From assembly GCF_030848805.1 (NCBI RefSeq), contig NC_092363.1, positions 372,001 through 436,000 on the forward strand: DNA of 64,000 nucleotides, read 5' to 3'. A program made the translations under genes and the position numbers. Of this stretch, positions 50,905 to 64,000 are shown piece by piece (positions within the stretch are counted from its first letter, which is position 1; each line of letters starts with the position of its first letter). Origin of the DNA: Temnothorax longispinosus (taxonomy: Eukaryota > Arthropoda > Insecta > Hymenoptera > Formicidae). Under the pieces are notes generated by a model. That model made no database searches. It saw nothing but the letters and a program-made list of their open reading frames with translations, and was not told the origin of the DNA.

Positions 50905-52179
50905 CAGGGCGGCGCGTAGGTGCGAACGGGGTGGCTGAGCGGCATTCCGGGATGTGTGCAGAGGATGCTCCTTCGTGTGTAGGTGGACGTTGTGTAGATG
51001 TAGGCAGTGAAACGGGTGGTGGTTCGACGCCGAGCCCTAGATACCACCATGCGGAACCCCGCCGCCTCTGGCTGACACAAATCTCCGCAGAAAAAAACTC
51101 GTCCCTGCCGGGCGGTACTTCCGCTTATTCTCTTATTCTCTCTCTCTCTCTATCCCTATCCCCAATCCGCTAGCGTAATTCTTTATATTTCTCGGAAATC
51201 TGACGAATTATCCTTGCTCGTGCTCCGTGTAAAATTGAGATCTTTGCGTCTCGTGGACGATTGATTATCCGAATTTACATTGTATATAATAATATAAATC
51301 TTAATCTACTTAACAAATATTGGACTGAGGATTTAATTATCGACAATTTAACGTAGAATTATTCACTTTCTTGATACTTACTTTACAAATATTTATTTCT
51401 AGTCTTTACTCAAGAAAGTAAAACGCATTGTGCCTGACTGTATTGTTACTCGCTGTTTTCTAAGTGATTGCAGACGTTTAATCGCAAAAAATTACTTGTC
51501 TATAAATATCTCCGAGGTGTGACACTTTCTGAAACACTGATTCCTTCGAGCTCGAAATAGCAAAAGTCAGCGGTGAAACGTATATGAATACCGTGCAATT
51601 CGTGCTTCGTCGTTCACTTTCGGGTTTACTTCATCGACATGCTCTTTGCTGTCAAGTATATAGCGCCTTGCGTGCGACACGTTTCTCGTGTCGCGTGATG
51701 CCTACATACAGCCGTTTTGCTTGCCGATACGAGCGAGCAGTCTGGCGCAGTCGGCGGAAGAGTACTTCAAGACGAGTGGTTTCGCGATGACGACGACGAC
51801 GACGACGCCGACGGTGGCGGGTATCGCGCGCTCTGCCATTAGCGACGGCTGCACCGACGGTTAATGGAGGCGGCGTATTATAGAAAAGGTTGCCGAGGAG
51901 GAGAGCAAGCGAGAGAAAGAGAGAGAAAATATGGACTCGCAAGGCAATGATGGCGTGTCGTGGTGTATAGGGCGCAGCGCGGTGCAAAGTAGCGGCGTGA
52001 TCAATGCCGCAACGCTAATTAATTAACATTCCCTCGCGGAGCTCTCCGGCAGACACACCTATACACACGAGAAGCTTTCCTTTACCACCCTTGCCGCACG
52101 CGTTTTCCCTCTTCAACCCCTCGTCGAGTTTCGCCGTCTCTTCCTGTTTCTCTTACCTCGTCGATCCCACTCGCGCGCG

Positions 52180-52255
52180 CTCCTCTCTCCTCTCCTCTCT
52201 CTCTCTGTTCTACCTCTCTCTTCCTTCCTCCCTCCCTCCCTCCATCCCTCTCTCG
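52180..52255. repeat. CT/CCCT-rich low-complexity tract
   Basis: Imperfect CTCT and CCTC repeats ending in CCCTCCCTCCCTCC. Confidence 0.75.
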
Positions 52256-53335
52256 TGACTTTAACGTCGACGATCGTTACCGTACCGCGATAACGACGGC
52301 GGCGATGGCGACGACTAACACCCGGCAGGAATATTCCTGAGAGGATTATTCCTCGTCGGTTAGCGAGTAGTCGAAAGTTTCCCCGGCGGTGGCGAACGCG
52401 ACGACAGGAAAACTCGATCGAAAAGTCGAAGATCTCGGAGATATTCAGTCCCGTCTGATGCCAGTCGCTGTGCGAAGCGTCAGCGTCCTTGAGATTTTTT
52501 CCCGCCGACAGCCGAAGGATCTCTCGACAGTGATAAAATACTCCGTGGGATTCTCTGCCATTTTATGTAAAACATTACTCGCCATATTCTCCGTAACGTT
52601 CGAACGTTATGGAACATTAGATCTCTGTATACGACAAATATCTCGAATTGCACGAAATCTGGCGGCTAAGTCAAGTGACTGACGTCATCTGACATTAATA
52701 TTGACCGAACGTCGTTCGATCTTTTCCACCATGTTTAATTCACCTGGTACTTTCTTTTCTCTGATCGTAAGACTCGATTTACTTCCTCGGTAAAGGGACT
52801 TTCACGCTTTCCCGCAACGCTTGACTATTTTACGAGACAATTCCCCTTTCACGTGAGATGATAGGAGCGAGAACTCTTGACGGTCCAACTTTATCCTCCT
52901 CTATCGTTCAACTCTCCCTTTCTCTCTCTTCCTTCGCTCGCTCTTTCTCTCTCGGTCTTGCTCTTTTTACTCCCAGAGGATTAAATCGCGCCTCATCCTC
53001 CGCCCGGTCGATACCCGGCTAGCAGGCGTAGGAACGTTGACCAGGAGAGAAGCAGACGAAACTTCGCAAGGACACGCTACTCCACATGCCTGTGGCATGC
53101 GCGCGCACACACACGTACACATTTACACGAGGCCGCGCGAAGTAGGACAACGCGAGATGACACCCTGTAAGCAAGGGTGCAGCATCCTGCCTTATCTCGC
53201 GCGGAAAGGCAGCTTTGTTTTTACGACGAGCGTTGTATTACATGAATCAATTCTGATTTGGCACATAAAAATAATGATTAATTCTACAAAGGATTATTTA
53301 TTGTTTTATTATCGCACAAATCATTATCGCGATCT

Positions 53336-53460
53336 CTTCGACCAAGCTCCGATTAACTTAATCGTTGATTAGTCCATTGGAAATGACCAATCGCATTTGC
53401 TCATGAAGCAGATTGACAAATGACTAATCAACGATCAAGTTAATCGGAGCTTGGTCGAAG
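53336..53460. mobile_element. 125-bp foldback element, 38-bp arms
   Basis: The left arm 53336-53373 and right arm 53423-53460 match at 37 of 38 positions; the ends read CTTCGACCAAGCTCCGATTA. The 49-bp loop has weaker residual symmetry (CCATTGG...CAATC against GATTG...). No clear target duplication. No coding capacity. Confidence 0.8.
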
Positions 53461-56059
53461 TGGCCCTAAGATACATATTACGTGACATAGTTCGTGAAAT
53501 TGTAACGGTACGAAGCGTGAAGGCGACGCGGCGCTCTCTTTTCCTCCCTCTCGTCGCGCATTGTTTTGCGATAGCAGGCTCAAAGCAAGTCCAGCGCGCG
53601 CGGGCTGGTTTTACTAATTGGTGCCGAGCATCGATTACCGCTTCCGCCCTGTCCTCTACCCTCGGCTTTTACCCTTGCTTGGTACCAACATCAGTTTCAC
53701 TCAAAGCGTTTCGGTACGTTTCTCGTGCAAGTAATCCGCAAATTATTTTTGATTATCGCACTTGTTTGTTCCTGTTTATTGTCCGAACGCAATGTTGATC
53801 CATCTTTGGATACATTCGGTCGATTATTTCGCGACGTCATTGACGGGATTTTATACGTCGATTTGAGGACACGATGATTCGCACGTTTATAGTCGGTTTC
53901 ATTGTTTCGTCGTCGAGAACCGCGAAGAGTTGAAAATTGGGACAAGTTTACTCAGCCTCAGATCCCTATTCGTGAGCATGGCGCACAGCCATAACGGAAC
54001 ATGGAGAATGCAAACAGGGGTGGAGAAGGCGACGCTGCTTCCGCTAGCTATAATCATCAACGCTCCGCTGGTAAGAGGGGGATGATATTATCCTTTCTCC
54101 CTCGAAGTGTTGCGGAGTACACCGATTGGCGATTAGACGAGTGTATCGATCGGCGATTAAGGAACAACAGCGTCGACATTGGCTTCGCGGAGACTTTAGC
54201 TCGTAAAACGGAGGAGAAAGACCCCCGCGAGTGAGCGGTAGTGGATGGAATATTGGTGGGGTAAACAAAGGCCAACCGCGAGCAATAATTAATACGTGCC
54301 TCCTCCTTCCAGCGCGCGTGAGGAAACGGGGATGCGAGGAGATAGGGGAACGGGGGGGCAAAGGCTTCTCTCTTGGAAGCAAAGGTTTTGATTAATGAGG
54401 AGTTTACTGGCACCTTCGCTATTGTGCGGGCTAATTACACCCCGGCTGCACCGACCGGCCCGTTCGCCGCGGTGAGAGCATCTTTCAATCCGCAAGAAGG
54501 CGAATCCCTTCTGTGTAAATCGAGCCGCGGTCCCGCCACCTCGCGATTCCATTATCGCCACGGATCACAGATCGAACAATTTGTTCTTGTTGATTAAGAA
54601 ACCGAGATTGCCACGGATCGCGTGAACCCAGAAAAGTCAGAGAGCATCGAGAAAAGTCGGAGAAAAAACGTAAAACCTTGGCGTGCTATGGTGACAATAA
54701 GTCATAATCACTATAAAATACTGTAGTAATTGAAATTAATTTCTTCCAAGTATACATTTGTAAAATTGAAAAGCAACTAGAAGTATTCCTTCCGAGATTT
54801 TTTCCTTTGACACTTCTCCAGAAAAATCGACACATTAGTCTCATGTTAATTAGTCGAATGTTAATTAGCGCATGTAAAAATATTGATGCATTTTCCGAAT
54901 ATTATAAAATCCAAGCGATCTTTCATCGGATTAGATTTGACTGTAATTATTACCTAAACTATTGAAAACAGTTATAAATACACAACATGACATGGATAAC
55001 GAAGATTTTTAGCTTGACTTTTGATCTCGATTTTAATCAGGAAATAATTACACATGTCGCGTCGAAACTATGATCGGTTTGAGGCGATACAAACTTAGGA
55101 TGCCCAGCTTAAAACCGGAATATTCGCGTGCATCGCATATTATTTATAGAATTCGATGTGGCACACCGTTAGTGCACTCGAATAATAACACGTTGCGCTT
55201 CATAAAGGCAACGGAAGCGAGAGATTCCATTACGATGTTTAATTGCAATCGCCGGCGGTCTTTACCGTCTTACGTTCTCGTTATTTTTTTTATGTCGATA
55301 AATCCCACGAACATTATTTTATCGGACAGCAATATCTCGAAAATGACCGGTAGCTTCCGCTTATCGACGATTATTTATCGGTTTTAATAATTCAGCGAAC
55401 GAAATAAAAAAAACACGAGTCTATTTTAACATTCACGCTTGTGTTTGTAATATTCAAATACTAAACCCTCTCTTTTACATTATTTATTAAGTTTGTATAA
55501 AAGATCAAATGTGTCTTTTGTATTTAATCAATTGCAAAACAAATTTTTAAAAATTTTCCATCTTTTATTATTTATTTAATTTCAAGCTTATTTTACTATT
55601 CGAACTGCATTTGCTTAGTTTCAAAACAGTTCAAAGAGTCACTCAAATTTTGTTTTTTATTCGCCATACCACTACCAAGTCACCACCACCAGTACCGGTC
55701 TTCAATCTCTCTTCGAGGTCTCTCTAATTGCTATACGCGAAAGGGTCATTCGCCTCCGAGGTTCATCGGGAACGCATCGGCCGTTCCCTTTGCGTCACCT
55801 TGTATGCCGCTTGACTGCAATTTGCAGCGCCCGCGGCCTCTCGCCTCTCCTTCCTATCCTCCCTCACTCCCTCCCTCCCTCCTCCTTTCCCCCTCGGTTC
55901 TCCGGTGCCTACCGCGTATCACGGTGTCGTGCCCATCACGGATACGTATATGTCCTCGTATCAGACACGTATGGGGACCAGACAGAATATACAGAGCACT
56001 AAATGCTGCCTATCGGAAATCGATATCGGGGAGCCACAGCCAGCAGCAGCTACTCTTCA

Positions 56060-56061
<2 letters not shown>

Positions 56062-56137
<76 letters not shown>
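56062..56137. repeat. (TC)38 microsatellite
   Basis: An uninterrupted TC dinucleotide run of 76 bp. Confidence 0.95.
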
Positions 56138-56140
<3 letters not shown>

Positions 56141-58167
56141 TGCTCTCTCGCACTCTCGCACGGGGAGTTTCGTCTTTCTCTCGCTCTATCATGTTGGTCC
56201 AAACCCCCTCCCTATTCCTTGCCCCCTTTTGCCTTATTTCTATTAGTCATACTTTTCTTGCATCTCTTTATCGTCTGTATCGCAGTTTGTCAGCTTTTTC
56301 CCTCTGATCCATCCTCGCGAAGAATTTTTCAAAGGGCAGTCTTTTGCTCCACAAACCATCGCTAAATTCTTTTCGCACCGTTTTGACTCTCTCTCTCTTC
56401 TTCCGTTCAACCGTCCGCTCCCTTTTGCAGAGGGAGTATCAGACAGAGCGGTCTAAAATCTCTCCTCGTAACGACCATATCGATCGGTCCTTCGATAACG
56501 ATGAACGTTATCGCCGGGATAGCCAGAGAATGCCAGCCGAGAATCGTAGCTTTAAAGTATTGTAATTGACGAAGATCGTGCACGATGGGAAAAGCCCGTT
56601 TTCCGCTACGACGATCTCTGTGAATTTACATCGTTCGGGAAGGACAATTGTGACTGACGTCATAGCTGAAATTTTCTAAATGTATCTCGAAAAGTATGAT
56701 GCGGTATTTGTGAATAACTTCTATCGAGAGATAATTGTGACACAGCAGGAAAGAAACAATATACTCCGAATATTTCTGCGCAATGAAATGAACAATTTTT
56801 ACAGAATTATTAATGAATTTTAATATAGAATTTTATTATAAAATTAAAAAGCTAATAACTTACCATTAGAAAATAATACGGTATCATCATACGGTATATC
56901 ATATACGTATTCAAACTCCGCCTGTTCTTTTCCCGTCGACAAATCAGTCACGCGTAGATTCAATTCTCTCTACCGGATCTCGCGTTCTCTGGTTTTTCCA
57001 CTAATGCTCGATTATACATTTTCATCTGGAAGAGGCGTCGACATCTTTTACCGGCGTATCCGTTCCGGTTAGGTACACACGGGACTCGATTTGATTGGCT
57101 AATATCATTTCGAGAAGCTTACCGATTAAACTACGCCTGACGACGAGAGAGCTCTGCGATCCATCTGGGACGAGTGGGCTGATGCCGCTCATCATCGCCG
57201 CTTCAATTATCGACCTCGAAGTTTGCATTTCTATCTATTAGACCTACTTTATACCTCATCCGCGATTATCGAAGAGAAACAGATCGCTGCGTCGCGCCGA
57301 TCCGATTCTGACGCGACGACAATTTATTAATGGCGCCGTACTTTAAAGAAATAAAATACAATCCGCGCAGCTGCGACGTATTTGAAATTTATTCGACATC
57401 TACATGCAGTGTTTTATGTAATCCAAGGAAGACCTGAATCGTAGGAACCGTATAATACCTGTTACAGCGACTATTAAATCTCGGTAATTTCAGATCTGAT
57501 CGAGATGTTCATTGCTCGGTAAACGTATGCGCGTGCACGCGCGAGATGCGAGCTAATGAAAATTAATCCCTTTCGTCGTCGTCGTCGCGCGTGCAACAAG
57601 CGCGATCGCAATCCGGCAATTCCACGCTTCGGGGTCTCGCGACACCGGCACCGACGGCATGCCGACGCACACAAACCTGTTAGACGATTCTAGTTCGGTA
57701 CGACTGATCTCCTTGGGCCTGCGCGCGGAAGTTTGCAAGCTGTGGCGAAACCATTGTTCGACGTCAAAGATCCACTGCTGATCGTCAACTTGTGAGCTAT
57801 TTAGATCGATAGTATCGTGTAGTATAAGATAGAATAAAATGGAAACTTATTAGTTCTGAGGATAATTCCTCTCAACATTGAACAGAAAATACAATTTCCA
57901 TGATGAAAGATCGACAATATGCTGAAACAATTAAAGTTCATATTTTACAAGCTTCATATTTTAATAAATTATATAACATATATACGACAGTTTATTTTTA
58001 TGAAGATATTACGTTAAAATTATTATTGATGCAACATTTCATATGTGGATGACATAAATTAACGAAGAAAAATTAGATACAGGGTGCTTCAAAATAGAGC
58101 GATGCACTTTTGTCTTCGAAAATCTTGACAATACCGAGGGAATTAGTAATTTCGGAAGGTAAAGAGA

Positions 58168-58168
<1 letters not shown>

Positions 58169-58216
<48 letters not shown>
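58169..58216. repeat. (TA)24 microsatellite
   Basis: An uninterrupted TA run, followed 55 bp later by a (CA)n run (58271-58290) and CACATATA variants to about 58330. Confidence 0.92.
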
Positions 58217-58217
<1 letters not shown>

Positions 58218-58270
58218 GCGACACAGGCGTGCACTACGGTAATATCGATCAGCAGAAGTCCCGTGCGCCG

Positions 58271-58290
58271 ACACACACACACACACACAC
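58271..58290. repeat. (AC)10 microsatellite
   Basis: A pure AC run continuing as imperfect ACAT/GCACAT repeats to about 58330. Confidence 0.85.
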
Positions 58291-60315
58291 ATACACATAT
58301 ATACACGCACACATGCACATGCATATGCACATAGAGCACAGCGCAGCAAAATACATACCCAGGATCCTCTATACAAGAATCAACGCCTGTCGACCCCCGC
58401 CTCTGTGTGTTGTTGGCTGCACGCCCCGCTTAAACCGTATTCAAGCGTTTCCCTTTCACGGCGTAACCCGACCTCTCCGCTTCGCTACTTTCTTGTCCAC
58501 CCTTCCTACGAGTCATTAAGCGAGTGCGTTAACTTGCACGTGGCTCCGATTCGTCGTTGCCACGTTCGAAAATCCCATTCGTACCAACAACGTCGTTCAA
58601 GGCTAATCCTGCCGAAGTAATCTGTCTCTCTTGGTCCATAATAAGCCTGTATTAGGTCTTCGTTACCCCGTAACAGATATTTTGTTTCAACATCACATAA
58701 TAGGTAATGGATACTTCTATATTGTATTATTTTAACTTGTTTCCCCTCTTCTCGTTATGGCACATTGTTTTTTTTAAGAAACTACTCCAATTCTCTCGGT
58801 AAGGTTTACTTTTCTCTCGAGGTTTGTCGCGAAAGAAATCTAAACAGGAGATTTTACCACGGTTTTCCGCACGTTGTCGAGTTCTCTAATTGTCACGGCG
58901 ACAATGCTCGCTGACGATCAGCTTAATTATCTTCCGCTCGAGCCGCGAGCTAACGTACAGCAACTAATTGACCGTCGACGGTCGCTCACGGACATTCGGC
59001 TCAGCGGTCGCGCATGACTCGAGCCATAACTGTAAAAGAAGACGCTGAGATGCGTCGAGCGACAAAAGGTGCGTCGAGACCACGAATCTTTTCAGCGAAA
59101 GTAGAGATTTTCTATCTCCCTCGCTTCCTTCTATCCTCTTGATATTCTTTCGGTGTCTTTTTATAGTCCGTTTCAGCATCCGTTCTTGGAATTCTTGGAA
59201 TTCGCTTTCGCTGTTTATTCCTTTTTTTTTTTAAGAATTATTTATCTTTCTCTGCCACTTCTTTCAATAACAAACAAATTTTTTACAATTAATTGTTAAT
59301 TAATTGCAATTAACAAATCTATTTTTTTATCTCTGTATATCCGGACAGGACTTGATTTTTAAGTATGTTAATAAACTTTGCTCTTCTTCATCTCATGATT
59401 TCCTTTTCGATCAAATCGCGCGACGTGCATACGTGCATGGTGCGTGACAATTAACCGGTCGCTGCATGTGCATTTTATGCGGGACGATGGCGCCTGCATG
59501 CGTGAATTCCTTCGTGAATTCGCGCGTTTCCTGCAGTTCCCTCAACGTGCATTCTTCCTCTCTCGGTGCATAGAACGTAGAACGTCAATGCAAGTTCACG
59601 GATGTCGCGCCGAAAAGCTGGAATTGCAAAACCGAATTTTTTCAGCGTTCGATGACGGAAACTGCACCCAAAAAAGCTAAATTTGCTGGAAGCGAAATCG
59701 TTATTTTGTAAATATTATTTGATGTAAATCCACAGTTTCTTCTACTGGTCGAGTAACAGCAATTATTGTTACAAGAATAAACGTAGTCGTCGTATGTCAG
59801 TACGTATACCCTAGTTTTGTAGAAATATCAAGTTTGCATACAAAAAATATACGTCGAAAAATTTTGGCGCAAAGTTCAATGTTATCGCACATCGAGTTTT
59901 CCCTTGCGATTAATGTTGCAATTGCCATAGATTATCTTTAGTAAAAATATCAGATTTTCTGATAAATTAATTTGCTTAAATATACAACTGTGCATGGGTC
60001 TCGCACATAAGAGACACACTGGAAATTAATATAAAAGTAAAATATTGTCGCTGATGTGAGATATGAATTACGATCCGTTCTTCGATGAGTACGCCAATGG
60101 CGGTATTTTCCCGGCGGTACCTAGAATCAAGCAATCCGATAGTTCAAGTGAAGAAAAAGGAAGGAAGGTCGTTACTGGGGCGATAGGGTTGGCGAGGGAG
60201 AGTGGGGATCGGGAGGCGAACAGTAGCTTCGGAAGAACGAAGGAGACAGATGGCATTCAGAAAGCGACGGTGGAAGAAAGAAACGGTAGAATTATGGTGT
60301 AAGACGTAGCTGGCG

Positions 60316-60360
60316 GTGGTGGTGGTGGTGGTGGTGGTGGTGGTGGTGGTGGTAGTGGTA
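60316..60360. repeat. (GGT)n triplet repeat
   Basis: About 13 GGT triplets with a GGTAGT interruption at the end. The Val or Thr homopolymer frames through it are artefacts. Confidence 0.9.
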
Positions 60361-61799
60361 GCGATGGCGATGGTGTGGTGGTGGTCGCGTGCGGCCTTCA
60401 AATCCTTCACGGAAAATTCTGTCTTCCAACCCTCCTCACTTTATACGGGCCCGTCGCCGTCGCAATCACGTGACCATCGCACCCTCGCAACGTCGACGGA
60501 TACCTAGAGAGTATCCAGTTTTTAGAGTCCAGGTGGCTGGAATACCCACGAAGCGCTCATTATCGATCCGAGAGCTCCGTTTCAGAATTAACTCGGCGAT
60601 GTTGTTAGGGCAGTCACCTTCCCCTATTCCGTTTTACACTTTCTGGTTTTACCCTCGCAGATAAGAAATTAGTAAGAATAATTCCGTTTAAGGCAATTGT
60701 TCTTTATACTGGATATTTTTAAGCACGTTTTGTTAATACTCTATATGTTTTTATCGCGATATTACAATTCCTATCGCGGGTCAAAGAAATCCGCGATCGG
60801 TTAGGAGGGTGCACAATTTAGATTTTCTTAAAGCAATTTCAGTGGAGCGTGTCGTCGAAAGGGAGGTTGTTATGTCTGACGATTATGACGGTTGTACTAC
60901 TGATTCCTCCCGTGCCCGACTTCTCCACTGCGGACGTCCTCGTGCCAGAAAATTCCGAAGGGCAAATCGGTTGAATTACCGTGAACTTGAATTGAACCGT
61001 AAAAAAACGGGTCTGCGAAAGGTCGAAGGGAAGAAAGGAAATGGAAGTAAAGATTGCATGATAAAGATTGAGAATCCTCTGAAAAGAGGGTCGCGGACTT
61101 TATGGAGTAACAGACGTTATACGGGCAAATAAATGCAAGTAGCGTATTCAGCACCCTCGAATTATGCGGTGTTATCGTTGTTTTTCGACGGAAGCGAATT
61201 CACTCGATGGTCGCCTCACTCGCGGTGGTCGACCAAGAAGTTGGTACATCGACGGGGTACCTAGGTCGCCACGAAGCTCCCCTTCCCGATTTCGCGGTAG
61301 AGCGTCGTTCGAGGTTGCGGGAAAAACTGCGTACCGGAGCAATTGGCCTTCCCGAGAACATTTGACACTACGTGCTGCACGAAACTTCGGAGATAATCAA
61401 AGCGGATAATCGTCGCGAGCACGGTATACAACCGTGGTCGCGAGTATCGCGAACAACGTCAACGCATAACTAGCGTGGCGATAAACGATTGCGAACATAG
61501 TCGCGATTCTGGAAAACAAATTCCGATGTTCGACGGGAAAAGGAATGTTTCAAAAGCATCCTCGCGTCGCAATGTTATTTGCAGGAAATCGATATTTTGG
61601 AGATTTAAAAACGTATGGCTCTTCCCTCTTCCCTCCGCGATGTATTTTTGATTTATTAGCCGACTGTTTGAGGCAGACTATAATTTTTACGAGTCTAGGA
61701 TATAACGGGAGTGTTTCTACGAAAGTAACCACGTAATTTCGCCGTAGAATTCTTTTTTTTTTATTACGCAATCGAAGACAACAAGTAGAGTCGATTTCG

Positions 61800-62730
61800 C
61801 AAGTGCTCGCGATAGTGTCTTTATTACCACATTCGCGCGCGATACGAGGCGTTTAACGGCGCGCGTATACTTTTGTTTCGCCTCGCGAACCGCCTAATTC
61901 TCAGCGCAGACGCGTCGCGAGGTGAAGCGCGGCTAATTCCTGTGTTCTCGGTAGGCCGAGCGTGAAGCGAAGGGGTCGCAACCTCGATTGCGCGCATCCC
62001 CCTATCGTTCGCACATCAGGTCAGGCTAGCCGACTGCATCGCGAGCAGTAGTCGGTAGTCGTCGATTGATGCGTCGAGCGACGATATCCGCGCGTCACCA
62101 AGGATGAGGCGACGAGGCCGACGCTCGGGCAGGGAAGAAGGGTGGGAGGGGTAGCAGAGGGGTAGGCTGGAGATGGGTCGTCGCTCGCTCGCTCGCACCG
62201 GGAGGTGATGGAAAATGCCGGCGTTGTCACCGGCGACGGTGGTGGCGTGGTGGCGGTGGCGGTGGCGGTGGTGATAGCGGTGATGGTGGCGCGGGTGGCG
62301 TTTAGCACACATCACATGTGTACGGGAAATACGAGGCGGCGAAGGTGAGGAAGAGGGGGCAGAGGTCACCGGCCGCGGAGACTCGTGCGACTCGCTCCCG
62401 TGGAGCCGTTCTCTCCTTCTCTCTCTCTCTCCCGTCGTTCCTCTTTCTCTCTTCTCTCGCCTCCTCGCCTTTCCACGCCGTTTCTTCATCGCCGTTCCTT
62501 CCCTCTCCCGTTCTGTGTGCCGGTGCACAATTGCGTATACTTCTCTCGCTACGCAATTGCGTGCCGTTCCACGAACGGCGGCCATCGTAATCCGCCACGG
62601 GATAAGCCACGTAGGTATAACGCGCGCGTAGATATACGCGATACAGGGCCTTGGTCGTCTCTCCTTTCATCGCGAGAGAGGCGAGACCCTCTCTCTGTCC
62701 GTCGTGAGGTGTCCATCTCAAGGTCACTCG
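61800..62730. other. CpG-rich, triplet-rich patch, no gene seen
   Basis: GC-rich sequence with GGTGGC-type triplets at 62230-62300 and CT-rich runs at 62410-62460. The long frames on both strands (up to 189 codons on the - strand, 62016-62585) are His/Arg/Glu-rich low-complexity and show no domain. It could be regulatory; no further evidence. Confidence 0.35.
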
Positions 62731-64000
62731 TCAGAATGCCATTCCCGCGCGGACTGCCGTCGTCGCTGCCGCAACGCAGTATTCGCGAACCTCGGTACGT
62801 TGCACTCGGTAAAACCTATCAGTGGTTCTCTAAGCTGTTACAACACGTGTACTCGCACTTCTTTTCATGTGTCTTTCCCTTTCTGATTTTCTCCTGATTG
62901 GACCATCGGTATAACTTACTTTGTATTTAATAAATTGAGTAAAAAAGAAATGCTGCTTGTCAAATTCAATAATGGAATTTTTTAAAAATCGTTAAAAAAT
63001 ATATAATCGTATCGTACTCCATTGCGCTCGAGACATCGCGTTCCAAGTCGAATTTTAAATGGTCTGAGTAATTTTTCCGCGTGCGCGTTCCGTCATGCCG
63101 AGTGAGCACCTCGGACGCGTGCGCTATGATTAGCGATTACAGCATCGCGAGATATCAGTCACAATGCGATTCCTCGGCCGTGTGTGCGTCGCGACGCGAC
63201 ACGACACTACGCGGGCACGTACATACGTTCGTCGTTGCTATCGTCTGTTAGAGCGATATCGACTGTTGTGGCAGTGCGATGGCTTTGTACAGTATGCTAA
63301 TGACGACGCGGTATAGTCGCGTTAAACGTGCGCTTCTATCTACGCAGCTTGGAGAAGATTTTCTTCTTGAATGTTTGATTTTCGTGCACACTTCTTGCTT
63401 CTCGTCATGCCCCGATATAGCTGTGAACAAAGTATTCCAGATCTGTCGAACCATCTTTTATTTACGTATTTTAAGATATATTCTGTTAATTATATCTTGT
63501 ATCGTTCTAAGACTATTCTTATAGTGATATAAATATTCTTAGCGCTGAATAAAAGTTGATTTCCGTTTAACTTTAAACTTTAAATAGAGTCATCACACGT
63601 GCCGGACAGATGATAAAATACATTTCTCCCGTTCTATATGTATGTGGAAGATGGATATTTGATTACAAGTATAACCAGTTTACGAGCCAAAAGCGTTTCG
63701 TGGAGTAAGATTTTTTAGCGTCGCGTGGCAATGATCGAGGCAAGAGATTCCGTGGATAAGAAGAATAATCATACGCTCTGTCGGAAGTCTGAAACGCGAG
63801 GGAGTTAATGGATATTAATCGAACCGCATAAATGCGTAGAGAGGTGTTGCGCAACGCTGCGAAATTATCCAATTATTTGTTTAATTTGATATTACATTTA
63901 ACTTGTCATAAATATGTATATATCGTTTAAGTTCACCTATTCATCTGTGACACGGGTGAGTCAACGAGGGAACAAGTTAAATCAGTTCAGTGACTGTAGC

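Larger units (their letters stand above)
40380..53335. other. Intronic sequence without recognised genes
   Basis: CpG-rich patches at about 40430-40900, 44930-45400 and 48700-49070 give Arg/Ser-rich frames on both strands without domains. The frame 44665-45030 (121 codons) has no recognisable family. No element ends were identified; simple repeats are listed separately. Confidence 0.4.

Noticed and set aside
58229..58519. His/Thr repeats followed by a Cys/Pro-rich stretch suggesting a zinc finger
   Set aside because: The His/Thr part is a (CA)n microsatellite and the Cys spacing fits no zinc-finger pattern I know.
60063..60302. 79-codon ATG frame with acidic, Ser-rich, protein-like composition
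   Set aside because: Looks less like a shadow than most, but no family was recognised, no splice or promoter context was seen and it ends just before a (GGT)n repeat. Kept only as a note.
60809..61132. 107-codon frame, Lys/Arg/Asp-rich, preceded by a TTTCAG
   Set aside because: Protein-like composition and a possible acceptor near 60841, but no domain or donor identified; too weak to call an exon.
62016..62585. 189-codon - strand frame rich in His/Arg/Glu
   Set aside because: Runs through GGTGGC triplets and CT-rich repeats; no domain.

Overview
The window looks like a piece of an insect chromosome, most likely from a hymenopteran and probably an ant. It is very rich in CpG dinucleotides, almost empty of coding sequence, and dotted with long (CT)n/(GA)n microsatellites and small inverted-repeat transposons. 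Its one recognisable gene is mastermind (mam), the co-activator of Notch signalling. Assignment to an order or family is inference from base composition and repeat style only.

Coding content: a single large exon of mam at 29563-31323 on the + strand (587 codons, phase 0 at both ends, NAGNAG acceptor, CAG|GTAAGT donor). It carries the conserved region after the N-terminal domain: the VQIVQQLEFTTSAAN block, a KQEP motif, the acidic CBP/p300-type activation segment, two further SUMO-type psi-K-x-E motifs and several homopolymers. The N-terminal Notch/CSL-binding MamL-1 helix and the Gln-rich C-terminal part were not found, so the gene runs off the window on at least one side and probably on both.

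Layout: 1-1600 unremarkable sequence; 1600-2230 a CpG-rich, promoter-like block with a GC minisatellite; 3100-6282 a GC-rich and often purine-rich block that could be a long 5' untranslated exon (mini-uORF at 6175-6225, possible donor at 6283 just after ATGATG); 6283-29562 an apparent intron; 29563-31323 the mam exon; 31324-64000 apparent intron to the end of the window.

The introns hold at least six structurally different foldback/TIR elements (10199-10427, 13573-13786, 19029-19543, 29220-29420, 31457-31571, 53336-53460). They also hold a composite element at 26032-26889 with two strong hairpins and the 5' piece of a Crypton-like tyrosine-recombinase gene on the - strand, a tandem/inverted repeat unit at about 39609-40235, and many microsatellites. 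I saw no tRNA, rRNA, CRISPR array or second protein gene that I can support. The most interesting items are the composite hairpin element, the 78-bp near-perfect foldback, and the possibility of alternative Mam isoforms (alternative start, NAGNAG choice, intron read-through).
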